NCBI RefSeq assembly: GCF_000382245.1
Contig: NZ_KB907874.1
Location: 43,090-107,089 of the forward strand
Length of the DNA stretch: 64,000 nucleotides
Direction: 5' to 3'
Source of the DNA: Kushneria aurantia DSM 21353
Lineage (GTDB): Bacteria; Pseudomonadota; Gammaproteobacteria; Pseudomonadales; Halomonadaceae
Under the pieces are notes generated by a model, which had not been told where the DNA came from, made no database searches, and saw only the letters and a program-made list of their open reading frames with translations. Of the stretch, positions 19,231-28,925 are shown in pieces. A program made the position numbers and the translations under genes. Within the stretch, counting starts at the first letter, position 1; every line of letters starts with the position of its first letter.

Positions 19231-19853
19231 GGCTGCGGTGGTCCCGGCTGCCAGCGGTTGATGACCAGGGTGGTGCGAATGTCGTCATAGGTCATGATCA
19301 GCCGGCGCGGCAGCCACAGCCCGTCGGCCAGGCTCCAGTCGCGGTATTCGATATGCCAGCCGGCCTGATCGAGGGTGGCCGGAAAGCCGCGATCATCCTC
19401 GCTCACCCGATGGGGGCCGCGCGGGTCGGGCAGGCCGCGCACCCAGTAATCGAGTGATGACAGCGGCAGCGACCAGCCCATCTGCTGCGCCATCAGCGCC
19501 TCCGGCGTGGCGGCGCGAAAAGTACCGTCGCTATTGGTCAGGGTGACGCCGCTGTCGTCGCCCTCGAGGGTGTTACGGCCGGTGCCCCAGGGGCCGCTGA
19601 CCGAGATACGGTACTGCCCGGGTTGTTGCACCCAGTCGAGGTTGGCGCTCTGGCTGTCATCCGGGGTGCGAATGCCGACCTTGCCCAGCGCCTGCCAGCT
19701 CTGCAGCGCCTCGAGGCGACTCTGCTGACTGCGCCAGTCGCCCAGCTGGCGGTCCGATGACGGCGCTTCGCTGACCTGGGTGGCACAGCCGCTGACAAAT
19801 AGCAGGGCGGCCAGCGCCAGCAGGGGACGTAAACGAGCCGGAATGAAACTCAT
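19227..19853 (-). CDS. lolB: outer-membrane lipoprotein receptor LolB
   Basis: LolB accepts lipoproteins from LolA and inserts them in the outer membrane. The 208-residue precursor has a lipoprotein signal (RLRPLLALAALLFVSGC) with lipobox VSGC, so the mature N-terminus is Cys at about residue 22. The body is the expected incomplete beta-barrel, with the WQALGKVGIRTP strand near its start and a hydrophobic protruding loop. It overlaps both the TPR gene upstream and ispE downstream by ATGA, forming a tight three-gene unit. Confidence 0.94.
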   Translation of the reverse strand: MSFIPARLRPLLALAALLFVSGCATQVSEAPSSDRQLGDWRSQQSRLEALQSWQALGKVGIRTPDDSQSANLDWVQQPGQYRISVSGPWGTGRNTLEGDDSGVTLTNSDGTFRAATPEALMAQQMGWSLPLSSLDYWVRGLPDPRGPHRVSEDDRGFPATLDQAGWHIEYRDWSLADGLWLPRRLIMTYDDIRTTLVINRWQPGPPQP

Positions 19854-21667
19854 GGGGTGTTCTCCGAGGTAGCGGGCGTGTCGGATGAAGGGGTTGAAGG
19901 GCCGGACATCGATGGCGGCATTTCGACCGCCGTGGCGGGCGTCTGCGGTGCCAGCAGCGGGTAGCGGCCGAGCAGCTCATCCAGTGTCGGGTGTTGATCG
20001 AATCGCGTCAGTGCGTTGGCGATCAGCTGCTGTGCGGCTTCGGCATCGCCGCTGGCCCACAGCGCTTCGGCCAGGTGGGCGGCGATCTCTTCATCGGGCA
20101 TATTGCGCCAGGCCTGCCGCAGCAGCTCGACGGCACGCTCCAGCTCGCCGACATGGAACAGCGCCCAGCCGAGGCTGTCGGTGACCGCTGCCGAGTCGGG
20201 CGCCAGCCGGTGGGCACGCTCCAGCAGTTCGAGTGCTTCGCGATAGCGCTCGGTGTACTGCACCAGCGTATAGCCCCAGGCGTTGAGCGCCTCAACGTTG
20301 TTCGGCTCACGCGCCAGCAGAGTGGTCATGTCGCGCTCCATGGCGGCGATATCCTCGCGCGCCAGCGCTCGCAGGGCGCGCATGTAGCGTAGCCGGTTAT
20401 CGTCAGGATGCGCGGCGATCTGCTCATCCAGCAGGGCGGCGGCGCGCTCGCTGTGGCCGCTGCGATCCAGCAGGGAGAGCGATATGCCCAGCAGCTCGGC
20501 GTTATGGTCGCCGTGCTGCCGGCGCTGCTCCTGAAGCCAGTCGAGAGCGGCGTCCAGATCGCGCTGGCTCAGCAGTAGCCGAGCGCCGGCGGCGCGCGAG
20601 GCGATGAAAGCGTCGCTGTCGGCGGGTACGCGCTGGTAGAGCGCCATGGCACCTTCGCTGTCGCCCATGCCAGCACTGGCACGTGCTGCCAGCATCAGCG
20701 TTTCGGCATCGGCACTGTCATCCAGCGCGGGTTGCAGCAGTCGCCGGGCGGCCTCGAACTCGGCATGCTGCAGATAGAGGCGCGTCAGCGCCTGCCGCAG
20801 TTCCAGGTTCTCCGGCATGGCGTTAATCAGCGTATTGAACTGCGATTCGGCATCGTCGATATCGCCCATCGCCAGCTGCGACTGCGCCATGGCGAGGATG
20901 AAGCGTCGGTCATCGGGGGCCAGCTGGTGGCCGCGGCGCGCGTCCTCCAGCGCCTGAAGCGGGGCATCACGGTCCAGCGCCAGCTGGCTGCGTGCCAGCC
21001 ACAGCGCCGGCAGTTGATTATCGACTGCCGCTGCTCGCTCCAGGTCGCGCTGAGCGGCGTCGAAATCACTCTTCACCGAGCGCAGCAGTGCTCTTGTGAT
21101 CAGCGCGTGGGCGCTGTCGGGGTGAGCGTCGAGCCACTCATCGAGCACCGCGGCAAGGGCATCGAGCGAGGCGCCATCCTCCAGCGCGGTTTCGATGAAG
21201 CGCTCCAGTTGGGCATCGCCACCGGCCGCCTGCACCTCCAGCAGGGCGCTCATGGCAGCCTCCCAGTCACCGCGCTGGGCGGCGATGGCGGCCAGCAGCC
21301 GATGCGGGCCGATAGCCTCGGGACTTATGGCTCGCCAGCGCTCGGCAGCGCGGGTCAGCAGGTCGATGTCGCCTGCGGCACGCGCCGTTTGAATGGCGCG
21401 CTCGACCAGCGCCGGGTCGGGGTGGCGCTCGCTGACCTGGAGATAAAGGCGAGCGGCGAGCGCCGGCTGACCGCGGCGGGCGGCGAGTTCGGCGCTGAGC
21501 AGCTTTTGCAGAGTGTCGCCATCCAGGCCCTGCGCGATCTCCGGTGTCGACACCGGCGCCGGCATTGGCGCCCGGGAAGGCGCGGCCGCTGCGGGGGCGG
21601 CATGAGCCGGTGCGATAAATAGAGCCATCAGCAACAGTGTCGCCGGGCAGTGTCCATGTCGACGCAT
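19850..21667 (-). CDS. periplasmic tetratricopeptide-repeat protein
   Basis: The 605-residue product has a signal peptide (CPATLLLMALFIAPAHAA), then a proline/alanine-rich stretch and about 12-14 degenerate TPR units. These include clear ones such as WGYTLVQYTERYREALELLE and LGWALFHVGELERAVELL. I placed the start at 21667 because GGGAG lies 7 bases upstream and it gives a clean signal peptide; longer readings do not. Similar proteins precede lolB in Pseudomonas and Halomonas. The function is unknown, perhaps a scaffold in the envelope. Its stop overlaps lolB's start. Confidence 0.88.
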   Translation of the reverse strand: MRRHGHCPATLLLMALFIAPAHAAPAAAAPSRAPMPAPVSTPEIAQGLDGDTLQKLLSAELAARRGQPALAARLYLQVSERHPDPALVERAIQTARAAGDIDLLTRAAERWRAISPEAIGPHRLLAAIAAQRGDWEAAMSALLEVQAAGGDAQLERFIETALEDGASLDALAAVLDEWLDAHPDSAHALITRALLRSVKSDFDAAQRDLERAAAVDNQLPALWLARSQLALDRDAPLQALEDARRGHQLAPDDRRFILAMAQSQLAMGDIDDAESQFNTLINAMPENLELRQALTRLYLQHAEFEAARRLLQPALDDSADAETLMLAARASAGMGDSEGAMALYQRVPADSDAFIASRAAGARLLLSQRDLDAALDWLQEQRRQHGDHNAELLGISLSLLDRSGHSERAAALLDEQIAAHPDDNRLRYMRALRALAREDIAAMERDMTTLLAREPNNVEALNAWGYTLVQYTERYREALELLERAHRLAPDSAAVTDSLGWALFHVGELERAVELLRQAWRNMPDEEIAAHLAEALWASGDAEAAQQLIANALTRFDQHPTLDELLGRYPLLAPQTPATAVEMPPSMSGPSTPSSDTPATSENTP

Positions 21668-22019
21668 CCAGGCGCTCCCGGAAAGGACTGTCATGCGACA
21701 GTGCGTAAATTGGGGGCTATCGGGAGTCCATGCGCGATCCGCGCTGGTGCGGTGACGCATGCCATCTCGACAGGCCCGGTGTCATTATCATGGCGATAAA
21801 GGCGCTACATCCCACGGCGTTAGAGGCTATGTTAGAATCCCTCGCCATGGAGCGCGAGATGTGGAGGCAACAGATCGGCACGATGCATCAAGAGAGACAA
21901 GCCGACACCCTTTTACCCTCTGCTCTCGTGCAAGGACCTGACACGATCGGCCACCTGACTTCGCGGCCGGTCACGTTACGGGTGCATACCCGGACGACCA
22001 CTCCAGAAACGGTAACACG
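21668..22019. other. divergent promoter region, TPR gene / hemA
   Basis: This 352-bp region lies between two divergent genes. A plus-strand open frame from 21730 to 22029 runs through it but has poor codon character and is rejected. A TAGAAT -10-like hexamer is at 21833-21838 without a good -35. No clear operator is seen. Confidence 0.4.
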
Positions 22020-23333
22020 ATGCTTTTGACCCTGGGCATCAATCATAAAAGCGCGACGCTTGAAGTGCGCGAGCAGGTTGCCTTTTCCACCAGCCAGCTC
22101 GAACTGGCGCTGGAGAGCCTTTGCGCCCTCGATGAGGTCGAGGAGGCGGTGATTCTCTCCACCTGCAATCGCACCGAGATCTACTGTCGTCTCGAGGGTG
22201 CCGATCATCGCCGCCTGCTCGAGTGGCTGGGTGATTTTCACCGCCTGCCGGTCGAAGCGCTGTCACACGGCGCCTACTGGTATCGTGACGGCGAGGCGGC
22301 GCGCCATCTGATGCGTGTCGCCTGCGGGCTCGACTCACTGGTGCTGGGCGAGCCGCAGATTCTCGGCCAGCTCAAGAGCGCCTATCAGCAGGGGCGTGCC
22401 TGCGATAGCCTGGGCAGCGAGCTGGAGCGCCTGTTTCAGCACAGCTTCGCGGTGGCCAAGCAGGTACGCACCGAGACCGGCATCGGCGAGAACCCGGTAT
22501 CTGTCGCCTACGCCGCGGTCAACCTGGCCGGCCGCATCTTTGACGATATCCGCCACTCCCGGGCGCTTTTGATCGGCGCCGGCGAAACCATCGAGCTGGT
22601 GGCGCGCCATCTGCGCGAGGTGGGGATCCAGGGCATTATCGTCGCCAACCGCACTCGCGAGCGGGCGCAGGCGCTGGCCGACGACACCGGCGGTGTCGCG
22701 ATCGATCTCGACGAGCTGGAGAGCGCGCTGGTATGCGCCGATATCGTCATCTCGTCCACCGGCAGCGAGCGTCCCATTCTCGGCAAGGGCGTTGTCGAGT
22801 CGGCGCTGCGCACCCGCAAACACCGTCCGCTGTTCATGGTCGATATCGCCGTACCGCGGGATATCGAGCCTCAGGTCGGCACGCTCAACGACGTCTTTCT
22901 CTATACCATCGACGATCTCAACGAGGTGATCAGCGAAAATCGCCGCTCGCGGGAAAGCGCGGCCTCGCACGCCGAGGAGATGATCGTCGCCAACGTCACC
23001 GCCTGGCAGCATGAGCGGCGGGTGCGCGGTGCCGGTGACCTGATTCGCCGCCACCGCCATCAGGCCGAGCGGTTGCGCGCCGAGGCCGAGAGCGAGGCGC
23101 TGTCGGCACTGGCACGGGGTCAGGATCCGCACAAGGTGATCCACAAGTTGACCCAGCAGTTGACCAATCGTCTGCTGCACGGCACCACCTCGCGCATTCG
23201 TGAGGCTTCCGGCGCCGAGCGGGCGGATCTGATTCAGGCAGCGGAGGAGCTCTTGATCGATCATTCCCCATCGCAGCGTGACAGTGTCACGGACAGTTCA
23301 CAGCACGACCCGCTGAACAGAGAGCCTTTATGA
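22020..23333 (+). CDS. hemA: glutamyl-tRNA reductase
   Basis: This NADPH-dependent enzyme reduces glutamyl-tRNA to glutamate-1-semialdehyde, committing carbon to tetrapyrroles. The 437-residue length is typical. The N-terminal [13 protein letters not shown] motif, the catalytic Cys at residue 49 in STCNRTEIY, the substrate loop [15 protein letters not shown], the Rossmann segment [16 protein letters not shown] and the C-terminal dimerisation helix are all present. The start codon follows immediately after AACACG without an obvious strong Shine-Dalgarno, which is common for this regulated gene. The stop overlaps prfA by 4 bp. Confidence 0.98.
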   Translation: MLLTLGINHKSATLEVREQVAFSTSQLELALESLCALDEVEEAVILSTCNRTEIYCRLEGADHRRLLEWLGDFHRLPVEALSHGAYWYRDGEAARHLMRVACGLDSLVLGEPQILGQLKSAYQQGRACDSLGSELERLFQHSFAVAKQVRTETGIGENPVSVAYAAVNLAGRIFDDIRHSRALLIGAGETIELVARHLREVGIQGIIVANRTRERAQALADDTGGVAIDLDELESALVCADIVISSTGSERPILGKGVVESALRTRKHRPLFMVDIAVPRDIEPQVGTLNDVFLYTIDDLNEVISENRRSRESAASHAEEMIVANVTAWQHERRVRGAGDLIRRHRHQAERLRAEAESEALSALARGQDPHKVIHKLTQQLTNRLLHGTTSRIREASGAERADLIQAAEELLIDHSPSQRDSVTDSSQHDPLNREPL

Positions 23334-24421
23334 AGGCGTCGCTGCGCGAGCGTCTCGACGGCTTCGTCGAGCGCTTTGAAGAGCTGTCGCACCTGCTGGC
23401 CGATCCCGAGGTGATCAACGATCAGAAGCGTTTTCGCAGCTACTCGCAGGAGTATGCCGATCTCGACGAACTGGTCGGCCAGTGGTCGCGCTACCGTGAG
23501 CTGGAGGGTGACCGCGCCGGCGCCGAGCAGATGCTCCACGATGCCGACGCCGAAATGCGCGATATGGCCCGCGACGAAGTCGCCGATATCGATGAGCGCC
23601 TTGCCGCCATGCAAGCGCCGTTGATGCAGCTGTTGATTCCGAAGGATCCCGACGACCGACGCAACGTCTATCTCGAAATTCGCGCCGGCACCGGCGGCGA
23701 CGAGGCGGCGCTGTTCGCCGGCGATCTGTTTCGCATGTATTCGCGCTACGCCGAAGGACGCGGCTGGCGGCTGGAGACGCTGAGCGTCAGTCACGGCGAG
23801 CAGGGCGGTTTCAAGGAGATTATCGCTCGCGTCAGCGGCGAGGAGATTTACGCCCGGCTCAAGTTCGAGTCCGGCGTGCACCGCGTACAGCGGGTGCCGG
23901 CGACCGAGTCGCAGGGACGTATCCACACCTCGGCCTGCACCGTGGCGGTAATGGCCGAGGCCGACGAGGTGGAGGAGATCGAACTCAACCCGAACGATCT
24001 GCGTGTCGACACCTTCCGCGCCAGCGGCGCCGGCGGCCAGCACGTCAACACTACCGACTCTGCCATTCGCGTCACCCACCTGCCCACCGGCACGGTGGTG
24101 GAGTGCCAGGACGAGCGCAGTCAGCACAAGAATCGCGCTCGCGCCATGTCGCTGCTGGCTGCGCGGCTCAAGCAGAGCGCGGTCAGTGAACGTCAGCAGC
24201 AGCAGTCCGAGATGCGCCGCTCGCTGGTGGGCTCGGGGGATCGCAGCGAGCGCATTCGCACCTACAACTTCCCCCAGGGGCGGGTGACCGATCACCGCAT
24301 CAACCTGACCCTCTACAAGCTCAATGAAGTGATCACCGGCGGCCTCGACGACGTGATCGAACCGCTGACCCATGAGTATCAGGCCGATCAGCTGGCGGCG
24401 ATGACCGGCGAAAACGCCTGA
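23330..24421 (+). CDS. prfA: peptide chain release factor 1
   Basis: RF1 recognises UAA and UAG and triggers peptide release. The 363-residue product has the helical N-terminal domain, the codon-recognition loop ([16 protein letters not shown], including the PAT tripeptide), and the GGQ peptidyl-transferase motif in [16 protein letters not shown]. The glutamine of GGQ is methylated by PrmC, encoded directly downstream. It overlaps hemA by ATGA. Confidence 0.98.
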   Translation: MKASLRERLDGFVERFEELSHLLADPEVINDQKRFRSYSQEYADLDELVGQWSRYRELEGDRAGAEQMLHDADAEMRDMARDEVADIDERLAAMQAPLMQLLIPKDPDDRRNVYLEIRAGTGGDEAALFAGDLFRMYSRYAEGRGWRLETLSVSHGEQGGFKEIIARVSGEEIYARLKFESGVHRVQRVPATESQGRIHTSACTVAVMAEADEVEEIELNPNDLRVDTFRASGAGGQHVNTTDSAIRVTHLPTGTVVECQDERSQHKNRARAMSLLAARLKQSAVSERQQQQSEMRRSLVGSGDRSERIRTYNFPQGRVTDHRINLTLYKLNEVITGGLDDVIEPLTHEYQADQLAAMTGENA

Positions 24422-24422
24422 C

Positions 24423-25304
24423 ATGACAGCCGACAGCATCGATGCGGCGCTGGTCGCCGCCGCTGCCCGGCTCGGTGTCGCTTCGGAGGCCGAAACCGCC
24501 ACCCCGCGGCTCGATGCCGAGCTGCTGCTGATGCAGGTGTTGGGGGTGAGCCGCAGCTGGCTCTACGCGCGGGGAGACCGTGCGCTGGAAGAGGCGCCCC
24601 GGGGGCGCTTCGAGGCGCTTGTCGCGCGCCGCGAAAAGGGCGAGCCGATCGCCTGGCTGCTGGGGCGGCGCGAGTTTTTCGGCCTTGAGCTGGCGGTCTC
24701 GCCGCACACCCTGATTCCTCGCGCCGATACCGAAACTCTCGTCGAGCAGGCGCTGGCGCGCATGACCGGCAACAGCGGCCGGGCGCTCGATCTGGGCAGC
24801 GGCAGCGGCGCCATTGCGCTGGCGCTGGCCGCTCACCGTCCCGGCTGGCAACTGCTGGGTATCGACTGCGTGGCCGAGGCCGTGGCGCTGGCGCAGCACA
24901 ACGCCGCGGCGCTGGCGCTGCCCAACGCCTGTTTCGAGGTGGGCGATTTCTTCACCGCTGTCGACCCCGCCTCAGGGTTTGAGTTGATCGTCAGCAACCC
25001 GCCCTACATCGACGCCGCCGATGAGCATCTCGGTCGCGGCGACCTGCGCTTCGAGCCGCGCTCGGCGCTGGTCGCGGCGGATGGCGGTATGGCCGACCTG
25101 CTCACCATCATCGAGCGGGCAGGCTCTTTTCTGGCGCCGGGGGGCTGGCTTTTGCTGGAGCACGGCCACCGGCAGGGAGAGGCGGTGCGCACGGCGCTGG
25201 TCGCTGCCGGCTACGACGAGACCGCCACGACCCTTGATCTGGGCGGTCGCGAGCGGGTCACAGCGGGGCGCATGGCGCGATCACTTTCGACAGAGGCACC
25301 ATGA
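24423..25304 (+). CDS. prmC: release factor glutamine N5-methyltransferase
   Basis: This SAM-dependent enzyme methylates the GGQ glutamine of release factors. The 293-residue product has an N-terminal helical RF-binding domain, the SAM motif ALDLGSGSGAIALALA, and the signature NPPYID. It starts one base after the prfA stop codon, and its stop overlaps the next gene by 4 bp, so hemA-prfA-prmC-moeB is one translationally coupled unit. Confidence 0.97.
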   Translation: MTADSIDAALVAAAARLGVASEAETATPRLDAELLLMQVLGVSRSWLYARGDRALEEAPRGRFEALVARREKGEPIAWLLGRREFFGLELAVSPHTLIPRADTETLVEQALARMTGNSGRALDLGSGSGAIALALAAHRPGWQLLGIDCVAEAVALAQHNAAALALPNACFEVGDFFTAVDPASGFELIVSNPPYIDAADEHLGRGDLRFEPRSALVAADGGMADLLTIIERAGSFLAPGGWLLLEHGHRQGEAVRTALVAAGYDETATTLDLGGRERVTAGRMARSLSTEAP

Positions 25305-26050
25305 ACGACGACGAACTGCTGCGCTACAGCCGCCAGATCATGCTCAACGAGCTCGACTACGCGGGTCAGCAGCGGCTGCGCGACAGCCGGGCGCTGATTA
25401 TCGGCCTCGGCGGGCTGGGGTCGCCGGCGGCGCTCTACCTGGCGGCCGCCGGAGTGGGCGAACTGACGCTGGCCGACGACGATCGCGTCGATCTCTCCAA
25501 TCTGCAGCGCCAGATCGCCCACGGCGAGGCCGATATCGACACCTTCAAGGCCGATTCGGCGGCGCGTAGCATCGCCGCCGTCAATAGCGCCTGTCAGACC
25601 CGCGTGATCACCGAGCGCCTCGCCGAAAGGGCGCTGCATGACGCCGTGGCGAAGGCCGACGTGGTGCTCGACTGCACCGACCGCTTCGCGTCCCGCGACG
25701 CCATCAACCGCGCCTGCGTGGCGAGCGCCACGCCGCTGGTCTCCGGCGCGGCGATCCGCTTCTCCGGCCAACTGGCGGTATTCGACCTGCGCGACCCCGA
25801 GGCGCCCTGCTACGCCTGCCTCTACGGGGAAAGCGCCGATGAGGAGCAACTGACCTGCGCCGAGAGCGGCGTCATCGCGCCGCTGGTCGGTGTGATCGGC
25901 AGCTGGCAGGCGCTGGAAGCGCTCAAGCTGCTGAGCGGCTGCGGCACGCCGCAGCGAGGGCTGACCACCTTCGACGGCCTGAGTGGCCAGTGGCGACACT
26001 TTGGCCTGAGGCGCGACCCGCGCTGTGGGGTGTGTGGTGCTCGGGCGTAG
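25301..26050 (+). CDS. moeB: ThiF/MoeB-family adenylyltransferase
   Basis: This E1-like enzyme adenylates the C-terminal glycine of MoaD (molybdopterin synthase) or a ThiS-like carrier. The 249-residue length is that of MoeB. The nucleotide-binding GLGGLGSP is at residues 35-42; the acidic VDLSNLQRQIAH motif and the DCTDRFASRDAINRAC motif are present. Two CxxC pairs (CYAC near residue 170 and CGVC at the end) form the structural zinc site. The position after prmC is typical. No murI follows here, unlike in many relatives. Confidence 0.93.
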   Translation: MNDDELLRYSRQIMLNELDYAGQQRLRDSRALIIGLGGLGSPAALYLAAAGVGELTLADDDRVDLSNLQRQIAHGEADIDTFKADSAARSIAAVNSACQTRVITERLAERALHDAVAKADVVLDCTDRFASRDAINRACVASATPLVSGAAIRFSGQLAVFDLRDPEAPCYACLYGESADEEQLTCAESGVIAPLVGVIGSWQALEALKLLSGCGTPQRGLTTFDGLSGQWRHFGLRRDPRCGVCGARA

Positions 26051-26450
26051 CGGGCGGCGATCAGTCAGGGCTACCGTGCTGCCTCATGGTATCCAGGCTT
26101 TGCAGCAAGCGCTGTGCCGACACGCAGCGCTTCCCTTCGATAAAAGGATATATTTCTGTGCGCAGCGCTCTGTCGCTCCAGCAGGTCTTTGAGAAAGAAC
26201 CGCTGGCCGAATTTCCGCTGCATGACCGGCAGATTATCGCCCGGCAGCTGTAGTATTTTCTTGCGATACATGGCTGGCATGTCTCCCCGCGACGGTGACG
26301 CTGGCATGGCGGCAGTTTCAAGTTTATCCGCTTGTCGAGCCTTGCTGTTTCAAAGGCAAATAACCTGTTGGCGGTCGGTTACAACCCTGACGTCTTTGCC
26401 CTATGCTTTGCCACGCGCTGCCATCTATTCGCTGAAGGTGATCATCGCTC
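26051..26450. other. 400-bp intergenic region before polyamine locus
   Basis: No recognised gene. A minus-strand open frame (26071-26271 from an internal ATG) has protein-like composition but no family match that I know. No clear terminator follows moeB. Base composition becomes slightly less GC-rich towards 26400. Confidence 0.4.
26071..26271 (-). CDS. possible small hypothetical protein (66 aa)
   Basis: The frame opens MYRKKILQLPGDNLPVMQRK and ends GYHEAAR; it is basic and predicted helical. GGGGAG lies 11 bases upstream of this ATG (2 bases before an alternative ATG at 26280). I do not recognise it. It may be a spurious frame or a remnant; the plus-strand frame across the same DNA is less protein-like. 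Confidence 0.22.
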   Translation of the reverse strand: MYRKKILQLPGDNLPVMQRKFGQRFFLKDLLERQSAAHRNISFYRREALRVGTALAAKPGYHEAAR

Positions 26451-27749
26451 ATGCACAACGACGCCTGGTACGCCCATTCCCGCACGCTGAGTCTCGATGA
26501 CACTACGCCCCTGGCGGGTGCGCAGCGCTTTGATGTGGCCATCATCGGCGGCGGGGTGACCGGGTGTAGCGCCGCGCTGCATCTCGCCGAGCGCGGTTAT
26601 CGGGTCGCACTGCTGGAAGCCGGCGAGATCGGCGCCGGTGCTTCCGGGCGCAGCGGCGGGCAGATTCTGCCCGGCCTGGGGACCGACATCGGCGTGATCG
26701 AGCGGGCGCTGGGCCATGAGGCGGCACGCACGATCTGGGAGATGAGCCGTGAGGCGGTGGCGCTCAGCGCGGCGCTGATCGAGCGCCACGCTATCGACTG
26801 CGACTTCTCGCGGGGTTATCTGCACGCCGCGATCAAACCGCGCCATGAGCGGGCGATGAAGGTTTGGCGCGACGAGATGGCGAGCCGCTACGGCTATGAG
26901 GGACTCGAGTGGGTCGAGGGCGCGGCGCTGCAGCGCCATGTGGTCACCGATGCCTATCGTGGCGGGCTTTATGAGGCCGAGGCGGGCCATCTGCACCCGC
27001 TCAACTACACTCTCGGCCTGGCGCGCGCCGCCCAGTGCGCCGGGGCACGGCTTTTCGAGCGCAGCGCGGTCACGCAGGTGACGCCGGGCCGGGTGGTGCG
27101 CCTTGCGACCGCTGCGGGCCATATCGACTGCGACCAGCTGCTGGTGGCCGGCAACGCCTATCTGGGGGAGCTGTTGCCGCCGCTTTCGAGGCGCATCATG
27201 CCGGTGGTCAACTATGTGATCGCCACCGAGCCACTGCGCGACGAGCAGGTCGCGCGCACCCTGCCACAGGGCGATGCGGTATCGGACGCCAATTTTGTGC
27301 TGGACTACTATCGTCTTGCCCGGCAAGCATCAAACAGCGGCGAGGGCCGGCAGCGACGTCTTCTCTACGGCGGCCAGGTGAGCTACAGCGGGCGCGAGCC
27401 GCGCGGCCTGGACGCGATCATGCGGCGCAAGATGGCCGAGCTGTTCCCGGTGCTGCAAGGGGTCAATATCGACTATCGCTGGGGCGGCCGGGTGGCGATC
27501 ACCCGCAACCGCGCGCCGCATTTCGGCCGCCTGGCGGACAACATTCATTTTGCCCACGGCTACTCCGGCCACGGCATGGCGCTGGCGGGGCTGGCGGGCC
27601 AGCTGATGGCCGAGGCGGTCGCCGGTCAGAACGAGCGTTTCGATCTGTTCGCGGCGGTGAAGCATCTCGATTTCCCCGGCGGACGCCGTCTGCGTATGCC
27701 GCTGCTGGTGCTGGCGACCAGTTGGTATCGGCTGCGCGATCTGATATAG
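26451..27749 (+). CDS. FAD-dependent oxidoreductase, PuuB-like (gamma-glutamylputrescine oxidase family), copy 1
   Basis: This DAO-family flavoprotein of 432 residues would oxidise a gamma-glutamylated amine to an aldehyde with release of ammonia. The N-terminal dinucleotide fold VAIIGGGVTGCSAALHLAER is at about residue 27, followed by GASGRSGGQILPGLG, a flavin-contacting motif of this family. The C-terminal YSGHGMALAGLAG loop matches PuuB and related oxidases. A second paralogue is at 34556. The gene points toward the ABC transporter but is separated from it by the AT-rich insert. Substrate assignment is inference from family and neighbours. Confidence 0.85.
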   Translation: MHNDAWYAHSRTLSLDDTTPLAGAQRFDVAIIGGGVTGCSAALHLAERGYRVALLEAGEIGAGASGRSGGQILPGLGTDIGVIERALGHEAARTIWEMSREAVALSAALIERHAIDCDFSRGYLHAAIKPRHERAMKVWRDEMASRYGYEGLEWVEGAALQRHVVTDAYRGGLYEAEAGHLHPLNYTLGLARAAQCAGARLFERSAVTQVTPGRVVRLATAAGHIDCDQLLVAGNAYLGELLPPLSRRIMPVVNYVIATEPLRDEQVARTLPQGDAVSDANFVLDYYRLARQASNSGEGRQRRLLYGGQVSYSGREPRGLDAIMRRKMAELFPVLQGVNIDYRWGGRVAITRNRAPHFGRLADNIHFAHGYSGHGMALAGLAGQLMAEAVAGQNERFDLFAAVKHLDFPGGRRLRMPLLVLATSWYRLRDLI

Positions 27750-27870
27750 TCAAAATTAATACCGCTTTAGGATTGCTGGCCTTTAAGTAGCGAGATATGT
27801 TTTATAGTAGCATTATTTTACACTAAGATAAAGCATAATTAATAATATTGTTAGTTTAATAGGAGGTATA

Positions 27871-28743
27871 ATGAACTTGGTTGATCTTTTAAGGTCAGAA
27901 GATGAATTGTTGAAAAATAATAGTAATATTTCGGGCGAGGATGATGAGAACAATAGGAAAGCAAATATTAGCGATATAGCAGCAGCGCTTTTTGCGTCTA
28001 TTTCGTTAGGGTGTGCGGCCTTTTTAATTTCAATGATGGTTTTTGTTTTTTTCTTCTTTTTGGTAAGGGTTGTTAGCGTTGGTGGCTTTTTCCAAAGCAT
28101 GAGCTATGCATGGAATGGCTCACTTTTTTATGCAGCTTGCGTGAGTGTTTTTGCTTTAATTTTATCCTTTTTCTTGGGACTTCGAACTCTTAAAAAAGGA
28201 GTGGAATTCATATCATCTGGTGATGTCAATTCCAATAGGGGCAAGCTAAGGCAAGAGTTAGTGAGTCGCAATTTTGAGTGCGCCGATAGCTATGAAATGG
28301 ATAGATGTAATTTTTTTATTGATAAAAATTACGAAAAGATTCTCGTTGTTTTGGGTAAGAAAAATTCCTCAAATTTTTCTTACATATTTTTAAGCGGTAG
28401 TGACCTGCTTGCATCAGAATTTTATGTTGATGATTTGATTTTGTCTAAATCCTCTTCAGGCGCAGGTGGTAGTTTGGCCGGAGCAGCTGTAGGTGGTATT
28501 TTGACAGGTGGTGTTGGCGCTATAGTGGGAGCCGTTGCAGGAAAAAAGAACAAATATGAAAGTGAGATAAGAATTTCCAAGATATCCATCAATTTAGTTC
28601 TAAAAAATTCAGACCGCCCGTATTGCGAGCTTGTTTTTTTTGAAAGTGCATATGGCTTGAAAAAGACAGATACTTCTCTAAGATGGGTCTTGGAACGAGC
28701 GAAAAACTGGGATGCTAGAATTAGAAATATGATGGCTGATTAA
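27871..28743 (+). CDS. AT-rich membrane protein with glycine-zipper segment, unknown function
   Basis: The 290-residue product has an acidic N-terminus (DLLRSEDELLKNNSN), two transmembrane helices (about residues 42-68, with a VFVFFFFLVRVV core, and 85-108), and a cytosolic C-terminal domain. In that domain a beta-rich stretch (YEKILVVLGKKN) leads to a glycine zipper, GGSLAGAAVGGILTGGVGAI, ending before KKNKYESEIRISKI. The pattern of strands around a GGVGAIVG hairpin resembles a loosely defined group of PH-like proteins seen in phages and accessory regions; I cannot name it. It has a strong AGGAGGT ribosome site. Codons are A/T-ending, unlike all neighbours, so it is recently acquired. Confidence 0.85.
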   Translation: MNLVDLLRSEDELLKNNSNISGEDDENNRKANISDIAAALFASISLGCAAFLISMMVFVFFFFLVRVVSVGGFFQSMSYAWNGSLFYAACVSVFALILSFFLGLRTLKKGVEFISSGDVNSNRGKLRQELVSRNFECADSYEMDRCNFFIDKNYEKILVVLGKKNSSNFSYIFLSGSDLLASEFYVDDLILSKSSSGAGGSLAGAAVGGILTGGVGAIVGAVAGKKNKYESEIRISKISINLVLKNSDRPYCELVFFESAYGLKKTDTSLRWVLERAKNWDARIRNMMAD

Positions 28744-28835
28744 TAGGTGTTTTGTTAGCGTATCTGCGAATGTTTTTGAAAATTCTAGTTGCTAACCTTG
28801 ATTAACAAAGTTTTGAATTTTTATCTTTGCGTCAA

Positions 28836-28879
28836 AGTATATGAGCAGGAAATTAAAAGTATATGAGCAGGAAATTAAA
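28836..28879. repeat. perfect 22-bp tandem duplication
   Basis: Two adjacent identical 22-bp units (28836-28857 and 28858-28879), each beginning AGTATATGAGCAGG, lie between the AT-rich gene and the ABC transporter gene. Each unit contains AGGAAATTAAA. It may be a replication-slippage scar or the footprint of an excised element. Confidence 0.9.
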
Positions 28880-28925
28880 TGGATCATGATTTTTATGGAT
28901 AATGTTAAAAGAATAGTCCGCTTTG

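Larger units (their letters stand above)
27750..28925. mobile_element. AT-rich genomic insert
   Basis: Base composition drops sharply just after the PuuB-like stop codon (27750) and rises again at about 28917, giving an insert of about 1.17 kb. It holds one gene (27871-28743) and a 22-bp tandem repeat. No transposase, integrase, terminal inverted repeats or clear target duplication is visible, so the mechanism of entry is unknown. The native promoter and leader of the downstream transporter genes have apparently been replaced. Confidence 0.6.

Noticed and set aside
21730..22029. 99-codon plus-strand frame upstream of hemA
   Set aside because: It overlaps the hemA start and has no ribosome site or protein-like pattern; probably leader DNA.
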